Positions 52,504 through 64,000 of a stretch of 64,000 nt of DNA are shown piece after piece; the first letter of the stretch is position 1, and the number at the start of each line of letters is the position of its first letter. The stretch spans positions 682,001 to 746,000 of the forward strand of contig CP089930.1 in NCBI GenBank assembly GCA_021307345.1. The letters run 5' to 3'. The translations under genes and the position numbers were made by a program. The notes below the pieces were generated by a model. That model did not search any database and had not been told where the DNA came from. It was given only the letters and a program-made list of their open reading frames with translations. Source of the stretch: Escherichia coli. Its GTDB lineage: Bacteria > Pseudomonadota > Gammaproteobacteria > Enterobacterales > Enterobacteriaceae.

Positions 52504-52551
52504 TATCCCTTAATTGTGCATAGTCACAACACCATGCACAATTAAGGGATA
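52504..52551. repeat. 18-bp perfect inverted repeat between yajQ and panE
   Basis: TATCCCTTAATTGTGCAT (52504-52521) is repeated exactly as its complement at 52534-52551 with a 12-nt spacer. It lies in the divergent yajQ/panE region, 78 bp from the yajQ start and 43 bp from the panE start. Whether it acts as an operator or as an RNA hairpin in one of the leaders cannot be told from sequence. Confidence 0.85.
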
Positions 52552-52593
52552 GCCTTATTGAACACCCGGTGTGGTTGCGGGTGAGGAGGAACA

Positions 52594-54058
<1,465 letters not shown>

Positions 54059-54059
54059 T

Positions 54060-54099
54060 GTCGGATGCGGCAAACGTCGCATCTGACCAGATGCGACGT
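54060..54099. repeat. REP-like element between yajL and thiI
   Basis: GTCGGATGCGGC starts a REP-type sequence right after the yajL stop, followed by the inverted repeat CGTCGCATCTG / CAGATGCGACG. It lies between convergent genes. Confidence 0.78.
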
Positions 54100-54111
54100 A
54101 AAAACCACAAA

Positions 54112-55560
54112 TTACGGGCGATATACCTTCACATTGTTAAAGCCCTGCTCGCGCAGATAGAGCGCCTGCAGACGGCTCATCACCCCGCGCTCACACCACA
54201 GCAGCCAGGTTTTGTTCTGGTCGAGATCGCCAAATTTGGTGCTCAGTTTATAGAACGGCAGAGAAACCACATCAATCCCTTCGACTTTCAGTGGCTTATC
54301 TTCCTGTTCATCGACAGAACGGATATCGAGAATCACGTCGTTCGGGCCGAAGCCATTGACGGTTTCCACTTCCACCACTTCCTGCTCGGTCTGCTGGGCG
54401 ATTTCGCGGATATCAACGTTATTCGCTTCCTCAACCACTTTATCGAGAATGCTGAAGTCGAACTTCTCTTCTTCCGCTTCAATCTTCGATTTAACCGCTT
54501 TCACCGTCGGGCTTTTGGAGATCACGCCACAATATTCCGGCATCGTGCGAGCAAAGTCTTCGGTGCCAATCTGGCGAGCCAGGTTGATGATGTGCTCTTT
54601 GTCGTAAGAAATCAGCGGACGCAGGATCAGCGTGTCGGAGACGTTATCAATCAGGCGCAGGTTGGTCAGCGTCTGGCTGGACACCTGGCCCAGTGCTTCG
54701 CCAGTGACCAGCGCCTGTACGCCGTAACGTTCAGCCACTTTAGACGCGGCACGCACCATCATACGTTTGAGGATTACGCCCATCTGACCGTCGTCGATTT
54801 TCTCGAGAATTTCCCCGACGACCGGTTCGAAATTAATAGCGACAAAACGCACGCGGTGGGAGCTGCCAAAGCGGTTCCACAGATAATGCGCTACCTGACG
54901 CACGCCAATTTCATGCGCCGCGCCGCCAAGGTTAAAGAAGCAGTAATGCACGCGGCAGCCGCGACGCATCAACATATAACTGGAAACGCCGGAGTCGAAA
55001 CCACCAGAAATGAGCGACAGCACATCTTCCTGGGTGCCAATCGGGAAACCGCCAATACCTTCGTAACGGCCTTTAATCAGCAGAAGACGATCGTCTTCCA
55101 CTTCCAGATGGACAGTCACTTCCGGATTGGTCAGCTTCACGCGCGCGGATTCAATATGCTGATTTAAACCGCCGCCGACGTAACGTTCCACATCAATCGA
55201 GCTAAAATCATGTTTGCCACGGCGCTTCACGCGTACGCAGAAGGTTTTCCCTTCCAGCTGATCGCGATACTGAACCAACGCTTTTTCGAAAATATCGTGC
55301 ATGTCGGTAAACGGCACGTCTTCAACTTCGAGAATATGGTGGATACCCGGAATACGGGTCAGGGCGTCGCGAATAGCCAGACGCTGGTTTTCATCTTTTG
55401 CGCGAACTTCGATGTTATCCCAGTGGCGGACGACAGCGAGCGTCTCATCATAGTGCTTTAAAACGTTACGAATGTTCCCGGTAAGGATTTTTATAAAGCG
55501 CAAGCGCACAGATTGGCTTTTGATGGTGATTTCCGGGAACAATTTAATGATAAACTTCAT
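54112..55560 (-). CDS. thiI: ThiI, tRNA 4-thiouridine synthetase / thiazole sulfur transferase
   Basis: ThiI accepts persulfide sulfur from IscS for 4-thiouridine at tRNA position 8 and for the thiazole of thiamin. The 482-residue protein has ferredoxin-like and THUMP domains (about 1-165), a PP-loop ATP-binding motif ([15 protein letters not shown], about 180-194) and a C-terminal rhodanese domain. The catalytic Cys456 is in [11 protein letters not shown]. It is divergent from xseB and convergent with yajL. Confidence 0.98.
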   Translation of the reverse strand: MKFIIKLFPEITIKSQSVRLRFIKILTGNIRNVLKHYDETLAVVRHWDNIEVRAKDENQRLAIRDALTRIPGIHHILEVEDVPFTDMHDIFEKALVQYRDQLEGKTFCVRVKRRGKHDFSSIDVERYVGGGLNQHIESARVKLTNPEVTVHLEVEDDRLLLIKGRYEGIGGFPIGTQEDVLSLISGGFDSGVSSYMLMRRGCRVHYCFFNLGGAAHEIGVRQVAHYLWNRFGSSHRVRFVAINFEPVVGEILEKIDDGQMGVILKRMMVRAASKVAERYGVQALVTGEALGQVSSQTLTNLRLIDNVSDTLILRPLISYDKEHIINLARQIGTEDFARTMPEYCGVISKSPTVKAVKSKIEAEEEKFDFSILDKVVEEANNVDIREIAQQTEQEVVEVETVNGFGPNDVILDIRSVDEQEDKPLKVEGIDVVSLPFYKLSTKFGDLDQNKTWLLWCERGVMSRLQALYLREQGFNNVKVYRP

Positions 55561-55765
55561 GGCGGCAATGGTTCGTTGGCAAGCCTTAAGCGACTTGTAT
55601 AGGGAAAAATACAGCAGCCCACACCTGCGGCTGCATCCAGGCGCGGAAGTATACCACTAACATCGCTTTGCTGCGCACATCACCTTACCATTGCGCGTTA
55701 TTTGCTATTTGCCCTGAGTCCGTTACCATGACGGGGCGAAAAATATTGAGAGTCAGACATTCATT

Positions 55766-56008
55766 ATGCCGAAGAAAAATGAGGCGCCCGCCAGCTTTGA
55801 AAAGGCGCTGAGCGAGCTGGAACAGATTGTAACCCGTCTGGAAAGTGGCGACCTGCCGCTGGAAGAGGCGCTGAACGAGTTCGAACGCGGCGTGCAGCTG
55901 GCACGTCAGGGGCAGGCCAAATTACAACAAGCCGAACAGCGCGTACAAATTCTGCTGTCTGACAATGAAGACGCCTCTCTAACCCCTTTTACACCGGACA
56001 ATGAGTAA
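55766..56008 (+). CDS. xseB: XseB, exodeoxyribonuclease VII small subunit
   Basis: The 80-residue small subunit of exonuclease VII, which joins XseA (encoded elsewhere) in degrading single-stranded DNA. A helical core shows [26 protein letters not shown] with the family's L-E-x-G-x-L-x-L-E pattern. Its stop overlaps the ispA ATG (TAATG at 56006-56010). It is the first gene of xseB-ispA-dxs-yajO. Confidence 0.97.
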
Positions 56009-56907
56009 TGGACTTTCCGCAGCAACTCGAAGCCTGCGTTAAGCAGGCCAACCAGGCGCTGAGCCGTTTTATCGCCCCACTGCCCTTTCAGAACACTCCC
56101 GTGGTCGAAACCATGCAGTATGGCGCATTATTAGGTGGTAAGCGTCTGCGACCGTTCCTGGTTTATGCTACTGGTCAAATGCTCGGCGTTAGCATGAGCA
56201 CGTTAGACGCACCCGCTGCCGCCGTAGAGTGTATCCACGCTTACTCATTAATTCATGATGATTTACCGGCGATGGATGATGACGATCTGCGTCGCGGTTT
56301 GCCGACCTGCCATGTGAAGTTTGGCGAAGCAAACGCGATTCTCGCTGGTGACGCTTTACAAACGCTGGCGTTCTCGATTCTAAGCGATGCCGATATGCCG
56401 GAAGTGTCCGATCGCGACAGAATTTCGATGATTTCTGAGCTGGCGAGCGCCAGCGGTATTGCCGGAATGTGCGGTGGTCAGGCATTAGATTTAGACGCGG
56501 AAGGCAAACACGTACCTCTGGACGCGCTTGAGCGTATTCATCGTCATAAAACCGGCGCATTGATTCGCGCCGCCGTTCGCCTTGGTGCATTAAGCGCCGG
56601 AGATAAAGGACGTCGTGCTCTGCCAGTACTCGACAAGTATGCAGAGAGCATCGGCCTTGCCTTCCAGGTTCAGGATGACATCCTGGATGTGGTGGGAGAT
56701 ACTGCAACGTTGGGAAAACGCCAGGGTGCCGACCAGCAACTTGGTAAAAGTACCTACCCTGCACTTCTGGGTCTTGAGCAAGCCCGGAAGAAAGCCCGGG
56801 ATCTGATCGACGATGCCCGTCAGTCGCTGAAGCAACTGGCTGAACAGTCACTCGATACCTCGGCACTGGAAGCGCTAGCGGACTACATCATCCAGCGTAA
56901 TAAATAA
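56008..56907 (+). CDS. ispA: IspA, farnesyl diphosphate synthase
   Basis: IspA makes geranyl and farnesyl diphosphate from IPP and DMAPP. The 299-residue protein has the first Asp-rich motif DDLPAMDDDD (about 84-93) and the second DDILD (about 224-228), with the substrate segment GGKRLRP near 44. It overlaps xseB by one base and lies 24 bp before dxs, which supplies the precursor pathway. Confidence 0.98.
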   Translation: MDFPQQLEACVKQANQALSRFIAPLPFQNTPVVETMQYGALLGGKRLRPFLVYATGQMLGVSMSTLDAPAAAVECIHAYSLIHDDLPAMDDDDLRRGLPTCHVKFGEANAILAGDALQTLAFSILSDADMPEVSDRDRISMISELASASGIAGMCGGQALDLDAEGKHVPLDALERIHRHKTGALIRAAVRLGALSAGDKGRRALPVLDKYAESIGLAFQVQDDILDVVGDTATLGKRQGADQQLGKSTYPALLGLEQARKKARDLIDDARQSLKQLAEQSLDTSALEALADYIIQRNK

Positions 56908-56931
56908 ACAATAAGTATTAATAGGCCCCTG

Positions 56932-58794
56932 ATGAGTTTTGATATTGCCAAATACCCGACCCTGGCACTGGTCGACTCCACCCAGGAGTTACGACTGTTG
57001 CCGAAAGAGAGTTTACCGAAACTCTGCGACGAACTGCGCCGCTATTTACTCGACAGCGTGAGCCGTTCCAGCGGGCACTTCGCCTCCGGGCTGGGCACGG
57101 TCGAACTGACCGTGGCGCTGCACTATGTCTACAACACTCCTTTTGACCAATTGATTTGGGATGTGGGGCATCAGGCTTATCCGCATAAAATTTTGACCGG
57201 ACGCCGCGACAAAATCGGCACCATCCGTCAGAAAGGCGGCCTGCATCCGTTCCCGTGGCGCGGCGAAAGCGAATATGACGTATTAAGCGTCGGGCATTCA
57301 TCAACCTCCATCAGTGCCGGAATTGGTATTGCGGTTGCTGCCGAGAAAGAAGGCAAAAATCGCCGCACCGTCTGTGTCATTGGCGATGGCGCGATTACCG
57401 CTGGCATGGCGTTTGAAGCAATGAACCATGCGGGTGATATCCGTCCTGACATGCTGGTGGTCCTCAACGACAATGAAATGTCGATTTCCGAAAATGTCGG
57501 CGCGCTCAACAACCATCTGGCGCAGCTACTTTCTGGTAAGCTTTACTCTTCACTGCGCGAAGGCGGGAAAAAAGTTTTCTCCGGCGTTCCGCCAATTAAA
57601 GAACTGCTCAAACGTACCGAAGAACATATTAAAGGCATGGTAGTGCCTGGCACGTTGTTTGAAGAGCTGGGCTTTAACTACATCGGCCCGGTTGACGGTC
57701 ACGATGTGCTGGGGCTTATCACCACGCTTAAGAACATGCGCGACCTGAAAGGCCCACAGTTCCTGCATATCATGACTAAAAAAGGTCGTGGTTATGAACC
57801 GGCAGAAAAAGACCCTATCACCTTCCACGCCGTGCCTAAATTTGATCCCTCCAGCGGTTGTTTGCCGAAAAGTAGCGGCGGTTTGCCGAGCTATTCAAAA
57901 ATCTTTGGCGACTGGTTGTGCGAAACCGCAGCGAAAGAAAACAAGCTGATGGCGATTACTCCGGCGATGCGTGAAGGTTCTGGCATGGTCGAATTCTCAC
58001 GTAAATTCCCGGATCGCTATTTTGATGTGGCAATCGCTGAGCAACACGCAGTGACCTTTGCTGCGGGTCTGGCGATTGGGGGGTACAAACCAATCGTGGC
58101 GATCTACTCCACCTTCCTGCAACGCGCCTATGATCAGGTACTGCATGACGTGGCGATTCAAAAGCTACCGGTTCTGTTCGCCATCGACCGCGCGGGCATT
58201 GTTGGTGCTGACGGTCAAACCCATCAGGGCGCGTTTGATCTCTCTTACCTGCGCTGCATTCCGGAAATGGTCATTATGACCCCGAGCGATGAAAACGAAT
58301 GTCGCCAAATGCTCCATACCGGCTATCACTATAACGAGGGGCCGTCAGCGGTGCGCTACCCGCGCGGCAATGCCGTCGGCGTGGAGCTGACGCCGCTGGA
58401 AAAACTGCCGATTGGCAAAGGCATCGTGAAGCGTCGTGGTGAAAAGCTAGCGATCCTCAACTTTGGTACGCTAATGCCAGAAGCGGCGAAAGTCGCCGAA
58501 TCGCTGAACGCTACGCTGGTCGATATGCGTTTTGTGAAGCCGCTTGATGAAGCGTTAATTCTGGAAATGGCCGCCAGCCATGAGGCGCTGGTCACCGTTG
58601 AAGAAAACGCCATTATGGGCGGCGCGGGCAGTGGCGTGAACGAAGTGCTGATGGCTCATCGTAAACCGGTGCCGGTACTGAACATTGGCCTGCCGGACTT
58701 CTTTATTCCGCAAGGAACTCAGGAAGAAATGCGCGCCGAGCTCGGCCTCGATGCCGCCGGAATGGAAGCCAAAATCAAGGCCTGGCTGGCATAA
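56932..58794 (+). CDS. dxs: Dxs, 1-deoxy-D-xylulose-5-phosphate synthase
   Basis: Dxs condenses pyruvate and glyceraldehyde 3-phosphate with thiamin diphosphate, the first step of the MEP isoprenoid pathway; DXP also feeds thiamin and pyridoxal synthesis. The 620 residues include His49 ([12 protein letters not shown]), the thiamin-diphosphate motif [18 protein letters not shown] (about 151-168) and the catalytic Glu370 ([14 protein letters not shown]). A C-terminal transketolase domain is present. It follows ispA. A palindromic repeat separates it from yajO. Confidence 0.98.
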   Translation: MSFDIAKYPTLALVDSTQELRLLPKESLPKLCDELRRYLLDSVSRSSGHFASGLGTVELTVALHYVYNTPFDQLIWDVGHQAYPHKILTGRRDKIGTIRQKGGLHPFPWRGESEYDVLSVGHSSTSISAGIGIAVAAEKEGKNRRTVCVIGDGAITAGMAFEAMNHAGDIRPDMLVVLNDNEMSISENVGALNNHLAQLLSGKLYSSLREGGKKVFSGVPPIKELLKRTEEHIKGMVVPGTLFEELGFNYIGPVDGHDVLGLITTLKNMRDLKGPQFLHIMTKKGRGYEPAEKDPITFHAVPKFDPSSGCLPKSSGGLPSYSKIFGDWLCETAAKENKLMAITPAMREGSGMVEFSRKFPDRYFDVAIAEQHAVTFAAGLAIGGYKPIVAIYSTFLQRAYDQVLHDVAIQKLPVLFAIDRAGIVGADGQTHQGAFDLSYLRCIPEMVIMTPSDENECRQMLHTGYHYNEGPSAVRYPRGNAVGVELTPLEKLPIGKGIVKRRGEKLAILNFGTLMPEAAKVAESLNATLVDMRFVKPLDEALILEMAASHEALVTVEENAIMGGAGSGVNEVLMAHRKPVPVLNIGLPDFFIPQGTQEEMRAELGLDAAGMEAKIKAWLA

Positions 58795-58842
58795 TCCCTA
58801 CTCTACTCCTGCTATGCTTAACAAATTATTCATAGACTCTAA

Positions 58843-58957
58843 ATAATTCGAGTTGCAGGAAGGCGGCAAACGAGTGAAGCCCCAGGAGCTTACATAAGTA
58901 AGTGACTGGGGTGAACGAATGCAGCCGCAGCACATGCAACTTGAAGTATGACGAGTA
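58843..58957. repeat. RSA-like palindromic repeat between dxs and yajO
   Basis: About 115 bp of a dispersed enterobacterial intergenic repeat. It has an AATTCGAGTTGCAGG left end, a central CCCCAG...TTAC-ATAA-GTAA...CTGGGG palindrome and a GCAACTTGAAGTATGACG right end that partly mirrors the left. I recall this sequence from many Escherichia gaps, probably the RSA family. It ends just upstream of the yajO SD (AGGAG 58962-58966). Confidence 0.72.
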
Positions 58958-58973
58958 TGGCAGGAGTGGCAGC

Positions 58974-59948
58974 ATGCAATACAACCCCTTAGGAAAAACC
59001 GACCTTCGCATTTCCCGACTTTGCCTTGGCTGTATGACCTTTGGCGAGCCAGATCGCGGTAATCACGCATGGACACTGCCGGAAGAGAGCAGCCGTCCAA
59101 TCATCAAACGTGCGCTGGAAGGCGGCATAAATTTCTTTGATACCGCCAACAGCTATTCTGACGGCAGCAGCGAAGAGATAGTCGGTCGCGCATTGCGGGA
59201 TTTCGCCCGCCGTGAAGACGTGGTCGTTGCCACCAAAGTATTCCATCGCGTTGGTGATTTACCGGAAGGTTTATCTCGTGCGCAAATTCTGCGCTCTATT
59301 GACGACAGCCTGCGCCGTCTCGGCATGGATTATGTTGATATCCTGCAAATTCATCGCTGGGATTACAACACGCCGATCGAAGAGACGCTGGAAGCCCTGA
59401 ACGACGTGGTAAAAGCCGGGAAAGCGCGTTATATCGGCGCGTCATCCATGCACGCCTCGCAGTTTGCTCAGGCTCTGGAGCTGCAAAAACAGCACGGCTG
59501 GGCGCAGTTTGTCAGTATGCAGGATCACTACAATCTGATTTATCGCGAAGAAGAACGCGAGATGCTGCCGCTATGTTATCAGGAGGGCGTCGCGGTGATC
59601 CCGTGGAGCCCGCTGGCGCGGGGACGTCTGACTCGTCCGTGGGGAGAAACCACCGCACGATTAGTTTCCGATGAAGTAGGAAAAAATCTCTACAACGAAA
59701 GCGACGAAAATGACGCGCAGATTGCAGAACGATTAACGGGCGTGAGTGAAGAATTGGGGGCTACGCGAGCACAAGTGGCGCTGGCGTGGCTATTGAGCAA
59801 ACCGGGCATTGCCGCGCCGATTATCGGAACTTCGCGGGAAGAACAGCTTGATGAGTTGCTGAACGCGGTGGATATCACGCTAAAACCAGAGCAGATTGCC
59901 GAACTGGAAACGCCGTATAAACCCCATCCGATAGTAGGATTTAAATAG
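58974..59948 (+). CDS. yajO: YajO, aldo-keto reductase
   Basis: A 324-residue aldo-keto reductase of the Tas/YajO type. Reported evidence links it to formation of DXP from ribulose 5-phosphate in mutants, which suits its place next to dxs. AKR features seen are DTANSYSDGSSEEIVG (catalytic Asp/Tyr region), VVATKVF (Lys), LQIHRWD (His) and the NADPH phosphate motif near PIIGTSREEQLDE. The start is supported by SD AGGAG 7 nt upstream; a longer frame would run through the repeat. Confidence 0.95.
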   Translation: MQYNPLGKTDLRISRLCLGCMTFGEPDRGNHAWTLPEESSRPIIKRALEGGINFFDTANSYSDGSSEEIVGRALRDFARREDVVVATKVFHRVGDLPEGLSRAQILRSIDDSLRRLGMDYVDILQIHRWDYNTPIEETLEALNDVVKAGKARYIGASSMHASQFAQALELQKQHGWAQFVSMQDHYNLIYREEEREMLPLCYQEGVAVIPWSPLARGRLTRPWGETTARLVSDEVGKNLYNESDENDAQIAERLTGVSEELGATRAQVALAWLLSKPGIAAPIIGTSREEQLDELLNAVDITLKPEQIAELETPYKPHPIVGFK

Positions 59949-59956
59949 ATATCCAG

Positions 59957-60030
59957 GCCTGATAAGGCGTTCACGTCGTATCAGGCATCGGCGCGCAACC
60001 GCCGGATGCGGCGTGAACGCCTTATTCGGC
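59957..60030. repeat. BIME (two inverted REP units) between yajO and pgpA
   Basis: A first REP, GCCTGATAAGGCGTTCACG to TCAGGC (59957-59986), and a second, GCCGGATGCGGCGTGAACGC to TTCGGC (60001-60030), are arranged in opposite orientation. The second ends directly at the pgpA stop codon. This is the standard arrangement between convergent genes. Confidence 0.88.
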
Positions 60031-60549
60031 TTACAACAGAATACCCATCGGCCAGTGATGGCCGATAAAATAGAGTATTCCAGCAGAAATCACCCCAGCG
60101 ACAATATCATCGATCATGATCCCCATGCCGCCATGCACATTGCGATCAAACCAGCGGATCGGCCACGGTTTCCACATATCCAGAATACGGAAAATCACAA
60201 ACCCGGCGGCAACCCACTGCCAGTCATTGGTCGGCAGCGCCATCAGGGTGATCCACATGCCAATAAATTCGTCCCAGACGATACTGCCGTGATCGTGCAC
60301 GCCCATATCTTTCGCCGTCTGATGGCAAAGATAGACACCGATACAGATCCCCAGCATCACCACCAGCGAATAGAGCTGCCAGGGCAAAAAGGTCATCAGA
60401 TACCAGAACGGAATCGCCGCCAGCGAGCCCATCGTACCAGGGACAATCGGACTTAACCCACTCCCGAACCCCGTAGCCAATAAGTGCCACGGGTTACTCA
60501 TTTTCAGGCGACTTTTCGCGACATCTTTATGGCGTGGCAAAATGGTCAT
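60031..60549 (-). CDS. pgpA: PgpA, phosphatidylglycerophosphatase A
   Basis: PgpA is an inner-membrane phosphatase that makes phosphatidylglycerol from its phosphate. The 172-residue protein has the conserved region [24 protein letters not shown], the acidic motif [11 protein letters not shown] and the terminal MIDDIVAG, with several membrane helices. Its start overlaps the end of thiL by 23 bp, so the genes are coupled. The C-terminus (GILL) differs slightly from K-12 as I recall it. Confidence 0.97.
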   Translation of the reverse strand: MTILPRHKDVAKSRLKMSNPWHLLATGFGSGLSPIVPGTMGSLAAIPFWYLMTFLPWQLYSLVVMLGICIGVYLCHQTAKDMGVHDHGSIVWDEFIGMWITLMALPTNDWQWVAAGFVIFRILDMWKPWPIRWFDRNVHGGMGIMIDDIVAGVISAGILYFIGHHWPMGILL

Positions 60550-61504
60550 ATCCTTTCCAGTCTAACGTGACAGGTTCGCCGTCACGAACAAAACAAAGCC
60601 CTTCGATATCGGCGGTCATTTGCCCGATACAGGTAAACGGTACGCCCAGGTGTCCGAGAGCCACATCCAGCGCGCCACGGTTCAGTTCCGGCACAGTGAA
60701 ACACAACTCGTAATCTTCACCGCCAGAGAGCGCCCAGCGCAACGCCTGTTCAGGTTCAACATGACGTGAAAGTGCATCAGAGAATGGCAACAACGCCAGA
60801 TCAATACGTGCGCCGCAGTCGCTGGCTTTCACGATATGGCCGAGGTCGGAGATCAGACCGTCAGAGAGATCGATGGCTGAACTCGCCAGATCGCGCAGTG
60901 CCTGCCCCTGTAAAATACGCGGCGATGGACGGAGATGACGTTTGATCAAGTAGTCAGCATCTTTAGCATCGGCAACCTGCAAACGGTTTTGCAAAATCGC
61001 CAGTCCGGCGGCGCTATCGCCCGGTGTACCGGTCACATAGATCCAGTCACCCGGTTTCGCCCCAGAGCGAGTTAAGGCGCGTCCCATCGGAACAAAGCCG
61101 TGGATACCCAACGTCATTGATAATGGCCCACGCGTGGTATCGCCGCCAATGAGTTGCATATCGTAATAATTGAGAAGATCAAACAAACTGTCGCTGAAGG
61201 ACTCAAGCCACGCTTCGTCTACGTCCGGTAAGGTTAATGCCAGCGTCAGCCAGGCCGGATCGGCCCCCATCGCTGCCAGATCGCTTAGGTTCACCGCCAG
61301 TGCTTTATAAGCCAGATCAGCAGGATCGATATCAGGGAGGAAATGGTTGCCCGCCACCAGCGTATCAGTGCTGATCGCCAGGGTCTGTTTCTCGGGGATA
61401 TTGAGAAGTGCACAATCGTCACCGATGCCAAGTTCGACATCAAGACGAGAGCTTCTTACACGGTCAAAATAACGGGCAATCAGGGAGAACTCGCCACATG
61501 CCAT
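60527..61504 (-). CDS. thiL: ThiL, thiamin-monophosphate kinase
   Basis: ThiL phosphorylates thiamin monophosphate to the active diphosphate. The 325-residue PurM/AIR-synthase-type protein has the N-terminal signature [11 protein letters not shown] (metal and ATP site), [14 protein letters not shown] and GGDTTRGPL, and [14 protein letters not shown] and [11 protein letters not shown] further on. It lies downstream of nusB after a large hairpin and overlaps pgpA. Confidence 0.97.
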   Translation of the reverse strand: MACGEFSLIARYFDRVRSSRLDVELGIGDDCALLNIPEKQTLAISTDTLVAGNHFLPDIDPADLAYKALAVNLSDLAAMGADPAWLTLALTLPDVDEAWLESFSDSLFDLLNYYDMQLIGGDTTRGPLSMTLGIHGFVPMGRALTRSGAKPGDWIYVTGTPGDSAAGLAILQNRLQVADAKDADYLIKRHLRPSPRILQGQALRDLASSAIDLSDGLISDLGHIVKASDCGARIDLALLPFSDALSRHVEPEQALRWALSGGEDYELCFTVPELNRGALDVALGHLGVPFTCIGQMTADIEGLCFVRDGEPVTLDWKGYDHFATP

Positions 61505-61522
61505 ACGTTATGCCTCAGCAGG

Positions 61523-61576
61523 TAAAAAAGAAAAGGCCGGAGAGTACGGAAATGCTTTCCGTTACTCTGCCGGCCT
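61523..61576 (-). terminator. Large hairpin and T-run between nusB and thiL
   Basis: On the minus strand AGGCCGG (61570-61576) pairs with CCGGCCT (61534-61540). An inner stem AGAGTAACGGAAA / TTTCCGTACTCT continues it, followed by TTTCTTTTTT. It reads as an intrinsic terminator or attenuator about 6 bp after the nusB stop. Confidence 0.78.
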
Positions 61577-61581
61577 GGATA

Positions 61582-62001
61582 TCACTTTTTGTTAGGGCGA
61601 ATCACAGGTGCTGCTTTATCGAGTACGCCGTTGACGAACTTATGGCTGTCTTCTGCGCCGAACGATTTCGCCAGTTCGATCGCTTCGTTAATGGCCACTT
61701 TATACGGCACATCGCTACGTTTAGACAGCTCGTACAGCGCAATGCGTAGTACTGCTTTTTCTACCTGGCCCAGCTCTTCCAGCAGGCGCGAAAGATATGG
61801 CTTCATCAGTCCGTCGAGGTATGCGGTGTTAGTCGCCACCCCGGCCAGTAGCTCACGGAAGTACAGGACGTCAACGTCTTTTACATCCTGTTCAGCCAAG
61901 AACTGGTATTCAACATCAGCGATGTCGTTCTGGGACAACTGCCAGGAGTAGAGCGCCTGGACGGCACACTCACGAGCGCGGCGACGAGCAGCAGGTTTCA
62001 C
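61582..62001 (-). CDS. nusB: NusB, transcription antitermination factor
   Basis: NusB binds boxA RNA with NusE (S10) in rRNA and lambda N antitermination complexes. The 139-residue all-helical protein starts [21 protein letters not shown], which holds the basic RNA-binding face. It ends [16 protein letters not shown]. It follows ribH by 19 bp in the ribD-ribH-nusB order. Confidence 0.98.
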
Positions 62002-62020
62002 GGATTTCCCCTTACTAATT

Positions 62021-62491
62021 TCAGGCCTTGATGGCTTTCAATACATTAATCATTTCAAGCGCGGTCAGTGCAGCTTCTGCACCTTTGTTACCAGCTTTGG
62101 TGCCAGCACGTTCGATCGCTTGTTCAATGCTTTCAGTGGTCAGAACCCCAAAAGCAACCGGAATTTCGCTGTCCTGGGCAACATGCGCCAGGCCGTTGCT
62201 TGCACCACCAGCGACGTATTCAAAGTGGGCAGTGCCACCACGAATAACCGTACCCAGCGCGATCACCGCATCGTATTTACCGGTTTTAGCCAGTGCACCA
62301 GCCGCCAGCGGCAGCTCATAGGCACCTGGCACCCAAACAACGGTAATGTTTTCATCTTTTACCTGACCAATACGTTTCAGTGCGTCAATCGCACCTTCCA
62401 GCAGGCTGTCATTGATAAAGTTGTTGAAACGCGCAATGGTGATGGCGACGCGAGCGTCCGGGGTAGCAACGTTAGCTTCAATAATGTTCAT
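62021..62491 (-). CDS. ribH: RibH (RibE), lumazine synthase
   Basis: Lumazine synthase condenses 3,4-dihydroxybutanone phosphate with the ribityl-aminouracil in riboflavin synthesis and forms 60-mer capsids. The 156 residues start [17 protein letters not shown]. The active-site segments [38 protein letters not shown] and catalytic His region are intact. The upstream frame extension covers the GC-rich leader and is not coding. ribD ends 88 bp upstream. Confidence 0.97.
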
Positions 62492-62579
62492 TTTTTTCCT
62501 TCGGGTTCGAGTATGGCCCCGCAGGGGGGCGGATTTTAGCATAATATTTCGTGCGCTGCTTCCCTTTCGAGCCGGGAGA

Positions 62580-63683
62580 TCATGCACCCACTAAATGCAG
62601 GCAAACATCCGGGCCTACATGACGTATCTCTTTGAATTTAAATTGGGGGGCGTCAGCTAATTTCTCAAGCCCTGGCAGCGTACATAATCCACGGGCGTCG
62701 CTACCTAAAAGTTTAGGTGCGATATAGACAATCAGCTCATCGACTAAACCCGCCTGCAGCAGTGCGCCAGCGAGCGTTGACCCCGCCTCTACCCACACAC
62801 TATTAATTTGTTGCTTGCCCAGTTGCATCATCAGCACAACCAAATCCAGATGACCTTTATGTTCCGGGATCAGCAAAGTGCGCACTGTTTCCGGCCACTC
62901 GCGGGTGTCATCCTGCGTTCGGGCAAACCAGGTCTCGCCTGGCTGCTGCACGATGCGGTGTTCCGGCGTCACGCGATTCTGACTGTCAATGACGATGCGT
63001 ACCGGCTGGCGGAGATTTTGTTGCGGATAGAGCGCCTGAGTTTGTTCATCCAGTTCAGACCAACGCACCGTTAAGGCCGGATCGTCCGCCAGCACCGTGG
63101 CGCTACTGGTTAAAATGGCATGACTTTGCGCACGCAGACGTTGTACATCGCGCCGCGCCTGAGGCGAAGTGATCCACTGGCTCTCACCGCTCGCCATCGC
63201 CGTGCGACCATCAAGCGATGCGCCAAGTTTTAACTGGATATAAGGAAAGCCAGTGCGCATCCGCTTGAGAAAGCCTTTATTCAATTGCTCGGCTTCACTC
63301 ATCATCAGCCCGTGGCTGACGTCAATGCCAGCCTGTTGCAGACGGTAAAGTCCACGTCCAGCGACCTGCGGGTTCGGATCCTGCATCGCAGCGACCACGC
63401 GCGCTACGCCAGCGGCGATGAGTGCGTCACAGCACGGCGGCGTTCGACCATGATGACTGCAAGGTTCGAGTGTGACATAGGCGGTCGCACCTTTGGCTTT
63501 TTCACCCGCCATACGTAACGCGTGTACTTCGGCATGTGGTTCACCCGCACGGTAATGGTAACCTTCGCCGACAATTTCACCATCTTTCACAATGACACAC
63601 CCAACATTTGGGTTTGGGTGAGTAGTGAAACGTCCTCGTTGCGCCAGCTTTAGCGCCCGCGCCATGTAATACTCGTCCTGCAC
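62580..63683 (-). CDS. ribD: RibD, bifunctional riboflavin deaminase-reductase
   Basis: RibD carries out the second and third steps of riboflavin synthesis. The N-terminal CMP/dCMP-deaminase domain (about 1-145) has zinc ligands His50, Cys75 and Cys84 ([22 protein letters not shown]). The C-terminal reductase domain (about 147-367) has [13 protein letters not shown] and a dihydrofolate-reductase-like NADPH fold. It is 367 residues, as expected. It begins 3 bp after the nrdR stop on the same strand. Confidence 0.98.
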
Positions 63684-63686
63684 GGT

Positions 63687-64000
<314 letters not shown>

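Overview
The window is a stretch of enterobacterial core chromosome, almost certainly Escherichia (E. coli or a very close relative). Gene order matches the segment of E. coli K-12 from htpG to nrdR, read here in reverse: K-12 'forward' genes such as lon, dnaX and ribD lie on the minus strand. Most proteins are nearly identical to the K-12 sequences as I remember them. Scattered substitutions (Apt, Cof, YbaE, BolA) and small length changes (TomB +7, RsmS +2, AcrR +2 residues) suggest a strain or species other than K-12. I recognise 59 protein genes, one of them (nrdR) cut by the window edge, and one RNA gene (ffs, 4.5S RNA). There are no tRNAs, rRNAs, insertion sequences, prophage, integrase or CRISPR array. 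I found no undescribed multi-gene system.

Layout. 1-6.2 kb: htpG, recR, ybaB, dnaX, apt and ybaN, all minus strand, covering chaperone, recombination, DNA polymerase clamp loader and purine salvage. 6.2-7 kb: priC and rsmS (plus). 7.2-17 kb: mscK, then acrR divergent from the acrAB efflux operon, then tomB-hha. 17-22.8 kb: maa, ylaC, pdeB, ybaA, ffs, ybaZ, ybaY, tesB. 22.8-28.7 kb: the nitrogen-regulated glnK-amtB operon behind a sigma54 promoter, then mdlA-mdlB and decR. 28.8-33.2 kb: cof, ybaE, queC, fadM, ybaV. 33.3-42.6 kb: a protein quality-control block (ppiD, hupB, lon, clpX, clpP, tig), then bolA. 42.9-51.8 kb: yajG-ampG, the cyoABCDE cytochrome bo3 oxidase operon, and yajR. 51.9-55.6 kb: yajQ, panE-yajL, thiI. 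55.8-64 kb: the isoprenoid set xseB-ispA-dxs-yajO facing pgpA-thiL-nusB-ribH-ribD-nrdR.

Regulation visible in the sequence. There are sigma32-type promoters at htpG, clpP and lon, a consensus sigma54 promoter with NtrC-like half-sites at glnK, and a gearbox-like promoter at bolA. A near-palindromic operator sits between acrR and acrA, a FadR-like site lies upstream of fadM, and a sigma70 promoter with a GC-rich discriminator precedes ffs. The programmed -1 frameshift signal in dnaX is intact. Clear intrinsic terminators follow acrB, acrR, tesB/amtB, cof, ppiD, hupB, lon, tig, bolA, cyoE and nusB.

The least explained parts are intergenic. They are an 18-bp perfect inverted repeat between yajQ and panE, a 180-bp composite palindrome between rsmS and mscK with a related copy at the left edge of the window, an RSA-like palindromic repeat between dxs and yajO, several REP/BIME elements, and a possible 57-codon ORF between acrB and tomB. 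Family assignments rest on recognition of the sequences and motifs; no database search was run.
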